Source: JAJRXG01 sp038523965 (GTDB lineage Bacteria > Bacteroidota > Bacteroidia > Chitinophagales > Saprospiraceae). From it: a stretch of DNA of 62,995 bases. The notes under the pieces are model-generated. The model saw only the letters and a program-made list of their open reading frames with translations. It made no database searches and had not been told where the DNA came from. The translations under genes and the position numbers were made by a program. Shown here one piece after another: positions 1 to 7,443 of this stretch; position 1 is the first letter of the stretch; each line of letters opens with the position of its first letter. The stretch lies in contig JBCBIX010000005.1 of assembly GCA_038523965.1 (NCBI GenBank), positions 1 through 62,995 of the forward strand. Reading direction: 5' to 3'.

Positions 1-409
1 CAAGAATTTCTCCAGTAAACTTATAATGCCAGTCATTTTCGTATCTCAACCAGGTAGTTAAAACATCGAGTTTGAAATAACGCACTAACCACTTTGAGGA
101 AAATCCTATAAGCGCACCAAAAAAGGTCACCATAAAGGAATACCCCAAGATTACTCCGAGTTGCTTATCAAGTTTGACCTCTGTGCCTTCAATAATCTCA
201 TCAAAGACTGAATAGTATTTGCCTTCACTGAAATACCATAAAGCAGCATGAATAATCACGCTTGGTATAACTATTGAAAATGCCTTTGCTGAATAACCAT
301 CCTTAACATATTGGCGGCTAAAGACACCCGAGTAATAGGTCTTACGATAGACTATCCCTGGTAGAAAAAATAGAATTAATGCGAAGGACGATCCAATAAA
401 TGGATTCAA
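1..409 (-). CDS. Integral membrane protein of unknown family, 3' end outside the window
   Basis: The minus strand stays open for 136 codons and runs off the left edge. The frame has an in-frame TAA just upstream, so the first possible start is a TTG at 409. This TTG overlaps the TGA of the 68-codon gene before it (TTGA), a layout that suggests translational coupling. The product is hydrophobic near its N-terminus (a segment ending in FFLPGIVYRKTYYSG), has a second hydrophobic stretch around VIPSVIIHAALWYF, and a third around GYSFMVTFFGALIGF. I do not recognise the family. It begins with membrane segments, so at least part of it sits in the inner membrane. The reading frame is convincing, but its function is unknown. 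Confidence 0.6.
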   Translation of the reverse strand, partial: MNPFIGSSFALILFFLPGIVYRKTYYSGVFSRQYVKDGYSAKAFSIVIPSVIIHAALWYFSEGKYYSVFDEIIEGTEVKLDKQLGVILGYSFMVTFFGALIGFSSKWLVRYFKLDVLTTWLRYENDWHYKFTGEIL

Positions 410-612
410 GAGTTAATCAGATCAGATACTCTACTTACTGTATACTCCGCGTCGCCAGTACTGAGTTTGAAGCTCTTTCCTGCTACAGCTTCATGCGATC
501 TCCGGATCAATTCATGTCCATGACCACTATCTATTAGCTCACGTGTTTGGGTACTCATCACGTTCGAACCAGTTGAAAATTGTCTTTTGAGAAATTGAAC
601 TAAACCTGTCAT
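406..612 (-). CDS. Small hypothetical protein (68 aa) overlapping the membrane gene downstream
   Basis: This is a 68-residue soluble protein rich in charged residues (RELIDSGHGHELIRR), with no signal peptide or known motif visible. An internal Met at residue 19 (MSTQTRELID) is an alternative start. Its stop codon overlaps the start of the following membrane protein by 4 nt, so the two genes are probably co-transcribed and may work together. It starts about 60 bp beyond the end of the M28 peptidase gene transcribed in the same direction. I do not recognise the family. Confidence 0.45.
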   Translation of the reverse strand: MTGLVQFLKRQFSTGSNVMSTQTRELIDSGHGHELIRRSHEAVAGKSFKLSTGDAEYTVSRVSDLINS

Positions 613-675
613 TAATTTAATAACGTCTATGGGAGTAAAGTTAGTTCATTCTGACCCTTTGCGCATCTACATCAA

Positions 676-1665
676 TCAAAACGTACCCCCACTTTCTTTG
701 TACAACACTGCCGTGACAACCTGACCCACGACTCGTAGCGTTCGAGGGTCGATGATGTCGATATCATCATCGTGCGTATGATGATAATATCCAAAACTGC
801 GACGATTCTCGGGGCTGATATTGATGATATCTGTCATCGGTATCTGAGCCAACCTGTTGATGTAAAAATGATCATCCATAACACTACCCGCATTGAAATC
901 CTGAAAGAGGTCAGAGTATCCCATCCGCTTGGCAAGGGTCCAAATCTTATCTGTAAGCTCGGGTGCGTATTCGCGTGAGTAGTCTTCCTTACCAAAAGTG
1001 GCATTCTTGGATCCTACCATATCCAGCAGAATACCATACATCGCTCGATATCCCGCTGGAACAGGGTTAGCAGACCACAGCTGAGAACCCAATGCCCAAG
1101 TTCGGCCTGTTGCATCTCCTGGGCTTCCTTGGTCTTCGGCATCCAGAAATAGCAGATCTACTCCAAGGTCGATCGGATGCTCCGCGATAAGTCTACCGAT
1201 CTCCATGAGAACTGCGACACCACTTCCACCATCGTCAGCACCTGGGATCGGCTCATCTTGTCGCTCGTCATCTTTCTCGGCGATCATACGACTATCGAAG
1301 TGAGCTGCTAAAAGCACACGTCGTGGATGATCTGGATTAAACTGAGCCATCACATTAGTGCAGTCAACATCAGTCTGATCTAAAAAATCTGCTTTGAAAT
1401 TCTGTCGAATAACCTTGGCACCGAGTTCCTCCATGGAAGCAGCCATCCATTCGATCTGCTCCTTATGCGGCGCTGTTCCTGGTACTCGATATCCGAAGTC
1501 CAGTTGTGTCTGGACATGTTGATAGGCCTGATCTCCTTGAAAGGCAGGAATCGAGACATTCTTCTTCGACGGTGGGGTTGTAACTGTGGGAGTAGGATCA
1601 CTTTTGCAACCGACCAGTAAGCCCCCCAAAAGGATTACTAAATATGTCCATCTATTCATGTGCAT
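676..1665 (-). CDS. M28-family zinc peptidase / glutaminyl cyclase-like lipoprotein
   Basis: This 329-residue exported protein starts with a lipoprotein signal (LLGGLLVGCKSDP, lipobox LVGC). The body has the M28 zinc-binding landmarks in order: AAHFDSR, then GADDGGSGV with a metal-binding Asp, then FLDAEDQG with the catalytic or metal-binding Glu, and YYHHTHDD near the C-terminus giving the last His ligand. Members of this group cleave N-terminal residues or cyclise N-terminal glutamine. The GSQLWS segment after DAED resembles the glutaminyl-peptide cyclotransferase branch, but sequence reading cannot decide between the activities. It follows cysS by 12 nt on the same strand and is probably in its operon. 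Met3 is an alternative start. Confidence 0.8.
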   Translation of the reverse strand: MHMNRWTYLVILLGGLLVGCKSDPTPTVTTPPSKKNVSIPAFQGDQAYQHVQTQLDFGYRVPGTAPHKEQIEWMAASMEELGAKVIRQNFKADFLDQTDVDCTNVMAQFNPDHPRRVLLAAHFDSRMIAEKDDERQDEPIPGADDGGSGVAVLMEIGRLIAEHPIDLGVDLLFLDAEDQGSPGDATGRTWALGSQLWSANPVPAGYRAMYGILLDMVGSKNATFGKEDYSREYAPELTDKIWTLAKRMGYSDLFQDFNAGSVMDDHFYINRLAQIPMTDIINISPENRRSFGYYHHTHDDDIDIIDPRTLRVVGQVVTAVLYKESGGTF

Positions 1666-1677
1666 GTCCTTCGTAGG

Positions 1678-3174
1678 TTAATTGAGACTCCAAGAAGTTC
1701 CTTCTTTGCCATCCTTTATGACGATCTGGTGCTCCTTCAGCGAATCCCGGATTTTATCCGCTGTTGTCCAGTCTTTGTTCGCTCGGGCTTGTGCGCGTAG
1801 ATCAATTACTAACTGCATTACTCCATCTAAGCGATCACTGCCGTTGTTACCAGCGGTGGTTTCATCCCGTAATCCCAGTATATCAAACAGGACGGACGAC
1901 ATTTCCTTCTTCAATGATTGCCAGACATTAGTAGAAATCTGTCTGAAGTTGCCTTTGTTGTCTCGATGGCTATTCACAATGGGGACAAGTTCAAAAAGGC
2001 GTGCCAATGCTCGCGGGGTGTTGAAGTCATCGTCCATATCTGCATACACCTGGTCTATGGTGCCTTTGATCTTTGACTCCAGTTCAACATTGCCCTGGTC
2101 CAGTGACACTTCGGTCTGTTGGAGATACTTATTGGCTTCCATGAGACGCTTGTATCCCTTTTCTGCGGCTGCCAAAGCATCATTACTCAAGTCTAACGTA
2201 GATCTGTAGTGCGCTTGTAACATGAAAAAACGCACGACCATCGGACTATAGCCTTTATCCACATGTTTACTTGTACCAGCGAATAAGTCGGCGGCTGCTA
2301 TCGTATTACCATCACTCTTGGACATTTTGCGGCCATTCATGAGCAGCATGTTGGCATGAAGCCAATACTTAGCAGGTGCGCATCGACATGCGGCAACATT
2401 CTGTGCTACCTCGTTCTCGTGATGCGGAAATTTTAGATCGTTGCCTCCTCCATGGATGTCAAACTGTTTGCCGAGATACTTTGTACTCATCGCTGAGCAT
2501 TCTAAATGCCATCCCGGAAACCCTACACTCCACTTGCTCTTCCATCTCATTAGATGCCGCTCATCTGCCTTCATCCAAATGGCAAAATCAGCCGGGTTCT
2601 TCTTTTCCTTTTGACCTTTTAGCTCACGTGTTTCTGCGAACAAGTCTTCCACCTTGCGACCAGAAAGGTCTCCATAGCAATCATTTTTCTTCGAGAACTT
2701 CTTGACGTCGAAATAAACTGAGCCATTCTTCACATAGCCGTAGCCATTGTCGATGATTTGCTGAATCATCTCAACTTGCTCCATGATGTGCCCAGTAGCA
2801 CGAGGTTCTATACTTGGCGGTCGATTATTGAAAACACGCATCATGTCGTGAAATCCATTGGTGTATTTCTGGACCACCTCCATGGGTTCGAGTTTCTCAA
2901 GCTTAGCGCGCTCAGCGATCTTATCCTCTCCTTGGTCTCTATCTCCTACGAGATGTCCGACATCGGTAATATTACGCACGTAGCGCACCTTATATCCCAA
3001 GTGTAACAAGTATCGGTAGATAACATCGAAGCTGGTGAACGTCCGAATATTACCGAGATGCACATCGCTATATACCGTGGGGCCACACACATAAAGCCCG
3101 ACTAAGCCCTCATGGATGGGAACAAACTTCTCTTTTTGATGAGAGAGGCTATTGTAGATATGTAATTCACTCAT
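1678..3174 (-). CDS. cysS: Cysteine--tRNA ligase
   Basis: The product is a 498-residue class I aminoacyl-tRNA synthetase that charges tRNA-Cys in the cytoplasm. Visible signatures are YVCGPTVYSDVHLGNIRTF at residues 28-46, which holds a zinc-binding Cys and the HIGH-type motif (HLGN), HLECSAMS with another zinc Cys, GGNDLKFPHHENE with the remaining zinc ligands, and KMSKSDGNTI as the KMSKS loop. Length and domain order fit the bacterial family, including the C-terminal DALR-type helical region. The gene heads a leftward unit with the M28 peptidase, and a possible 32-codon gene lies just upstream. Confidence 0.97.
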   Translation of the reverse strand: MSELHIYNSLSHQKEKFVPIHEGLVGLYVCGPTVYSDVHLGNIRTFTSFDVIYRYLLHLGYKVRYVRNITDVGHLVGDRDQGEDKIAERAKLEKLEPMEVVQKYTNGFHDMMRVFNNRPPSIEPRATGHIMEQVEMIQQIIDNGYGYVKNGSVYFDVKKFSKKNDCYGDLSGRKVEDLFAETRELKGQKEKKNPADFAIWMKADERHLMRWKSKWSVGFPGWHLECSAMSTKYLGKQFDIHGGGNDLKFPHHENEVAQNVAACRCAPAKYWLHANMLLMNGRKMSKSDGNTIAAADLFAGTSKHVDKGYSPMVVRFFMLQAHYRSTLDLSNDALAAAEKGYKRLMEANKYLQQTEVSLDQGNVELESKIKGTIDQVYADMDDDFNTPRALARLFELVPIVNSHRDNKGNFRQISTNVWQSLKKEMSSVLFDILGLRDETTAGNNGSDRLDGVMQLVIDLRAQARANKDWTTADKIRDSLKEHQIVIKDGKEGTSWSLN

Positions 3175-3178
3175 GGGG

Positions 3179-3277
3179 TCACTTAGGATAGACTTGCTGA
3201 GTGCGAATATCGGTCACCGTGTCAAGGTCAGCATCGACATACTGACTAAAATCCAATATTCGCCTCTCATTTGACAT
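3179..3277 (-). CDS. Possible 32-residue small protein between the transglycosylase and cysS
   Basis: An ATG at 3277 opens a 32-codon frame reading MSNERRILDFSQYVDADLDT and ending VYPK, with TGA at 3179-3181, 4 nt before the cysS ATG. It starts 17 nt after the stop of the lytic transglycosylase gene on the same strand. The tight spacing on both sides and the balanced, acidic composition are what a real small gene would show. There is no known motif and no strong ribosome-binding site, so it may also be chance. Confidence 0.35.
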   Translation of the reverse strand: MSNERRILDFSQYVDADLDTVTDIRTQQVYPK

Positions 3278-3294
3278 GTGGGATACTGCTTTTA

Positions 3295-4197
3295 CTACGA
3301 ACGAGGAATCTTGATCTGATACTTGTTTTTGATGACCGTCAAGTGATCATCACGCAACCAAGGATTATAACGCTTGAGTTCACGATAGCTGATGCCATGC
3401 TCCTCAGCAAAGACAGCCCAGTCTTCCACTGACTTCTCTACCAAGACTTCGTAATAGTCATTCAGTGGAAGATATTTTTCTTCCGGCTGGAGATAGAATC
3501 CAAACTGCTCTGGCGATCTCATGATCTCCTTCAATGCGATAAGGCGAAAGAGATATCGCATAGTCTCTTGGTTGACATTCATTTCATAGAACGAGTCGGC
3601 CTTTTGATTTTTCATCTCGCGGGCGAATCTCGTTGGACCCATATTATAGGCTGCTGCTGCATCCGACCATGTGCCAAACCTCTTCTTTAAGTAGAGTAGA
3701 TAGTCGGCTGCTGCCCGAGTCGATTTCTCGATGTGGTATCGCTCATCTACCTCTTCATTCACCTCCAATCCACGCTCTTTGGCTGCTGGCTTCATGAACT
3801 GCCACAGACCTGTAGCGCTCGCTGCGGAGACCACATTGCGCAGTCCTGATTCGGCGACGGCCAGATACTTGAAGTCATCTGGAATTCCCTTTTCTAAAAA
3901 CACCTGCTCGATCATTGGAAAGTATCGATTAGCCAACTTCAGATACTGCACCATATGTGAGTGATAGTATGAATGAGCCACCAACTCTCGATCAAGTCGT
4001 TCGCGAGCGTCGGCAGTGTATGGCATGATCTCACCAGCCCAGTCAAATTGCTTGTTGATGTTAGGAGCCTGTACTACCTGTGGCAGATGATCGCTCTCGA
4101 CGGCTTCTGAAGGCTTGGGGACAATCCGATTGATCAATACGATCATGGTGGACATAAGAGCTGCAAGAAGGGTGACTCGACCTGTGAACTGATGCAT
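3295..4197 (-). CDS. Lytic transglycosylase with SLT domain (MltD-like)
   Basis: This is a 300-residue murein-cleaving enzyme of the periplasm. A hydrophobic N-terminal segment (VTLLAALMSTMIVLI) acts as signal or membrane anchor. The SLT catalytic domain lies in the middle. AVAESGLRN carries the catalytic Glu (ES motif), SATGLWQFMKPAAKERGLEV is the conserved GLWQ block, and AAAYNMGPTRF is the AYNxG block. A C-terminal segment (YRELKRYNPWL...YQIKIPRS) looks like a degenerate LysM unit that binds glycan strands. I chose the ATG at 4197 over the upstream TTG at 4215 because it directly precedes the signal segment. It is co-directional with cysS. Confidence 0.88.
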   Translation of the reverse strand: MHQFTGRVTLLAALMSTMIVLINRIVPKPSEAVESDHLPQVVQAPNINKQFDWAGEIMPYTADARERLDRELVAHSYYHSHMVQYLKLANRYFPMIEQVFLEKGIPDDFKYLAVAESGLRNVVSAASATGLWQFMKPAAKERGLEVNEEVDERYHIEKSTRAAADYLLYLKKRFGTWSDAAAAYNMGPTRFAREMKNQKADSFYEMNVNQETMRYLFRLIALKEIMRSPEQFGFYLQPEEKYLPLNDYYEVLVEKSVEDWAVFAEEHGISYRELKRYNPWLRDDHLTVIKNKYQIKIPRS

Positions 4198-4295
4198 ATG
4201 AGATGTGCTTAACAACGTGAGGACTTACAATATGAGATGTGCTCCATCCTCAATCAAAAAACAGACCAATAATCTCCTGTTAAATCAGGGCCTTC

Positions 4296-4303
4296 TACTT
4301 TTG
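4296..4303 (+). promoter_or_regulatory. Possible Bacteroidota -7 element upstream of uvrB
   Basis: TACTTTTG fits the TAnnTTTG consensus of the Bacteroidota primary sigma factor. It lies only 8 nt before the uvrB ATG, which would give a leaderless or nearly leaderless transcript. No clear TTG is seen at the -33 position, so this is a weak call. Confidence 0.25.
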
Positions 4304-4311
4304 AACAAGCC

Positions 4312-6339
4312 ATGAAATTTAACCTCACCTCTAAGTATACTCCGACAGGAGACCAGCCATCCGCCATTAAGCAGTTGGTAGATGGTCTCGATCAAGGTGA
4401 GCGCCAGCAGGTATTGCTGGGTGTTACGGGATCAGGAAAGACGTTTACGATGGCCAATGTCATCGCACAGTCACAGCGTCCAACCCTTGTGCTGACTCAT
4501 AACAAAACTCTTACGGCACAACTCTATGCTGAGCTAACCGAGTTCTTCCCAGATAACTGTGTTGAGTATTTCGTCTCCTACTACGATTACTATCAGCCAG
4601 AGGCATACATCTCGCATAGTGATACCTATATCGAAAAGGACCTTTCGATCAATGAAGAAGTCGACAAGCTTAGACTTCGAGCGACATCTAATCTGTTGTC
4701 TGGTCGCAGAGATGTCATCATCGTCGCCTCAGTCTCGTGCATCTATGGTATGGGAAATCCTGATGACCTGAGTGGTGGCATCATCCGCATCCAAAAAGGG
4801 CAAACCCTCTCACGCAACCGATTTCTCTACAACCTGGTGGAGAGTCTCTACTCTCGTTCTGAGAAAGACTTTAAGCGCGGTACGTTTCGAGTACGTGGTG
4901 ACTCAGTGGATATCCATCTGCCATATGTCGACTATGGGTTTAGAGTGGTATTCTTCGGAGACGAGATCGAAGAAATCGAGAAGATCGAATTGTCAACAGG
5001 CAAACGGATCATCAGTCTGGATGAAGCAGCAATTTTTCCTGCTAACCTCTATGTCGCCCCTCGTGATCGACTCAACATGATCCTTCGTCAGATTGAGAAA
5101 GAACTGGACGAGCACGAGAAGTTCTTTGAACAAGAAGGCAGATTCATCGAAGCGAAACGGATCAAAGAGCGAGTGAACTTCGATGTGGAGATGATGCGCG
5201 AGTTGGGCTATTGCAACGGAGTGGAGAATTACTCGCGATTTTTTGATGGAAGAAAGCCGGGTACACGCCCGTTCTGTTTACTGGATTACTTCCCAGATGA
5301 TTATCTGATGGTCATCGATGAGAGCCACGTCACGATCCCACAGGTACGCGGTATGTGGGGTGGAGACCGAGCGCGTAAGATCAGCTTGGTCAACTTCGGC
5401 TTTCGGCTCCCTTCCGCCCTTGATAACCGCCCACTTAACTTTGAAGAGTTCGAAGGACTGGTGAATCAAATCATCTATGTCAGCGCTACCCCTGGTGAGT
5501 ACGAATTAGAAAAGACAGAAGGTCTCGTAGTCGAACAACTGATTCGGCCGACAGGTCTCCTTGATCCTCCGATCGAAGTTCGTCCCAGCATGAATCAAAT
5601 CGATGATCTCCTCGAAGAAATCCAGCTCCGCATCGAACGCGACGAACGTGTACTGGTCACTACACTGACCAAACGCATGGCAGAGGAATTGACCAAGTAC
5701 CTCACCAAGCTCAACGTCAAGGTCCGATACATCCACTCTGAGGTAGACACCCTCGATCGAGTCGAAATTATACGGGACCTGAGATTAGGAGGGTTCGATG
5801 TATTAGTCGGAGTCAACCTACTTCGCGAAGGGCTGGATATGCCTGAAGTTAGTCTGGTAGCCATCTTAGATGCGGACAAGGAAGGCTTCCTGCGCAACAC
5901 GCGGTCACTCACCCAGACAGCTGGTCGTGCCGCTCGTAACCAAAACGGTGTGGTAATCTTCTATGCAGACTCCATCACAGAGAGTATGCAAGAGACCATC
6001 GATGAGACCAATCGTCGAAGATCAGTACAGATCGCATACAATGAAAAGCATGGCATCACACCATCTACCATCAAGAAAACCAAAGAAGAGATCCTGGCTC
6101 AGAAGTCCATCCTCGATATCCGTGGTAAGAAACCGCGACCGTACGTAGAACAAGAGCGAGAAACACTAATGGCAGCGGACCCTGTGACAGAATACATGAC
6201 AAAAGACCAGCTTACTAAGCTTATTGCCGCGACCGAGGACAAGATGAAGCGAGCAGCTAAAGACCTTGACTTCATCTCAGCGGCACAGTACCGCGACGAG
6301 GTCTTTGCCCTAAAGAAGAAGATAAAAGCAGCGGTATAG
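4312..6339 (+). CDS. uvrB: UvrABC system protein B (excinuclease helicase subunit)
   Basis: The 675-residue product is the damage-verifying helicase-like subunit of nucleotide excision repair. It receives damaged DNA from UvrA and recruits UvrC. Visible parts are the start KFNLTSKYTPTGDQP, Walker A GVTGSGKTFT, the beta-hairpin region SYYDYYQPEAY, the DEAD-like VIDESHVT, helicase motif VI around QTAGRAARN, and a C-terminal UVR motif (KAAQYRDEV-type, here AAQYRDEVFALKKKI) that pairs with UvrC. The length is normal for the family. It stands alone, facing right between two leftward blocks. uvrC lies 7 kb away in another operon and uvrA is not in the window. Confidence 0.98.
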   Translation: MKFNLTSKYTPTGDQPSAIKQLVDGLDQGERQQVLLGVTGSGKTFTMANVIAQSQRPTLVLTHNKTLTAQLYAELTEFFPDNCVEYFVSYYDYYQPEAYISHSDTYIEKDLSINEEVDKLRLRATSNLLSGRRDVIIVASVSCIYGMGNPDDLSGGIIRIQKGQTLSRNRFLYNLVESLYSRSEKDFKRGTFRVRGDSVDIHLPYVDYGFRVVFFGDEIEEIEKIELSTGKRIISLDEAAIFPANLYVAPRDRLNMILRQIEKELDEHEKFFEQEGRFIEAKRIKERVNFDVEMMRELGYCNGVENYSRFFDGRKPGTRPFCLLDYFPDDYLMVIDESHVTIPQVRGMWGGDRARKISLVNFGFRLPSALDNRPLNFEEFEGLVNQIIYVSATPGEYELEKTEGLVVEQLIRPTGLLDPPIEVRPSMNQIDDLLEEIQLRIERDERVLVTTLTKRMAEELTKYLTKLNVKVRYIHSEVDTLDRVEIIRDLRLGGFDVLVGVNLLREGLDMPEVSLVAILDADKEGFLRNTRSLTQTAGRAARNQNGVVIFYADSITESMQETIDETNRRRSVQIAYNEKHGITPSTIKKTKEEILAQKSILDIRGKKPRPYVEQERETLMAADPVTEYMTKDQLTKLIAATEDKMKRAAKDLDFISAAQYRDEVFALKKKIKAAV

Positions 6340-6388
6340 ATCCTCGAAATCACCGTTTACTGGTATTTCAGGAGCCACGACTTGCAGA

Positions 6389-6396
6389 TAGTTTTG
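6389..6396 (+). promoter_or_regulatory. Possible -7 element of the secreted-protein gene at 6422
   Basis: TAGTTTTG matches TAnnTTTG and lies 25 nt before the ATG at 6422, a spacing that would give a short 5' leader. A TTG at the expected -33 position is not evident, so support is limited to this one element. Confidence 0.25.
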
Positions 6397-6421
6397 AGCT
6401 GGTTTACAAAACTCGATTGTC

Positions 6422-7405
6422 ATGCGCTATATCATCATCATGTGCCTCCTGACCATGAGTATCAACGTATCGTACTCTCAGATGTCTTGGGAACAACATG
6501 CTGGCTTCGGCCTCTACAAGTACCCGAATAGCATCCATGCATCTATGCGTACCTATTCCGGAGGGATTAACTTTTGGCTTGACTCAACCTACACCGAAGG
6601 TTCTATACTGACAAGTCGCTTCATGGAGCTGTACGATGGCAATGAGAATTGTGTGTTTACCAAGAACAATCTTCGACTGACGAAAAACCAAGGTGGTTCG
6701 ACAGTAAATCGAGTAAACATCGATCAGAATGGTATAAACGGTGTAAACGGCGGCTCATGGCCAACATATGCAATTGACGGAACGACAGATGGTCGCCTTC
6801 GTCTTTATAATGGCTCAGGAAGACTCAATGTCTATGCCGGTAGTGCTGGAACGCTAAATCGAGGAGCTGTCTATATCTATGGAGAATCGAGCAATCGAGC
6901 ATTGGCTGGGATGTATATCCAGAGTAATGGAGGTACAGCACAAGGTGTGCTATTCGCTGATGTCAAGAACTTCAAGGTCCAACATCCTGATGATGACGAA
7001 AAGGAAATCTGGTTCGCCAGTGTCGAAGGTCCTGAGGTCGGGGCATATGATCGCGGCACGGCTCAACTATCGTCAGGAGAGACCTTTGTCCCCTTTGGTG
7101 AAGCCTACAGACTAATGGCCAATCCTTCGTCCATGACTGTACAAGTCACACCCCATAGCGCGGAGACCTATGGGCTCGCCGTAATCTCTAAGACTTCTGA
7201 TGGCTTCTATGTGAAGGAGCTAAAGGATGGCAATGGTAACTTTACATTTGACTGGGAAGTGAAATGTGTCCGTCGCGGTCACGAAGACTTCGAGGTGATT
7301 CGACCCGTCCTGGACCCGTTGTCCGATGAAGTCAAGCGTACCCAGAAAGCCGAAGGGACCAAGCCCAAGTTGAGGGGTATAATCTCAAACCCTTCTCCTT
7401 TCTGA
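6422..7405 (+). CDS. Secreted protein with a fibre-type C-terminal domain
   Basis: This 327-residue protein has a signal peptide (IIIMCLLTMSINVSYSQ) and a Gly/Asn-rich middle region with short beta-strand repeats (GSGRLNVYAGSAG). The C-terminal domain contains KNFKVQHPDD, ASVEGPEVGAYDRGTAQL and VRRGHEDFEV. I know this pattern from uncharacterised exported and fibre-like bacterial proteins, where it follows beta-rich stalks. No catalytic motif and no type IX sorting domain is visible. It is probably an extracellular structural protein. It converges with the DUF5916 gene downstream. Confidence 0.6.
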   Translation: MRYIIIMCLLTMSINVSYSQMSWEQHAGFGLYKYPNSIHASMRTYSGGINFWLDSTYTEGSILTSRFMELYDGNENCVFTKNNLRLTKNQGGSTVNRVNIDQNGINGVNGGSWPTYAIDGTTDGRLRLYNGSGRLNVYAGSAGTLNRGAVYIYGESSNRALAGMYIQSNGGTAQGVLFADVKNFKVQHPDDDEKEIWFASVEGPEVGAYDRGTAQLSSGETFVPFGEAYRLMANPSSMTVQVTPHSAETYGLAVISKTSDGFYVKELKDGNGNFTFDWEVKCVRRGHEDFEVIRPVLDPLSDEVKRTQKAEGTKPKLRGIISNPSPF

Positions 7406-7443
7406 GAGAGAATCCTCTTTCCGTTCAGAACCGTTCTGGTCAA

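Noticed and set aside
2600..2640. TCACGTGTTT in cysS as a second parS site
   Set aside because: Only the central CACGTG fits. The flanks are not palindromic and it is inside a coding region. A similar partial match occurs near 540.
7421..7440. CAGAACCGTTCTG palindrome between convergent genes as a terminator
   Set aside because: It has a one-base loop and no T-run on either side. It is probably just a chance palindrome.
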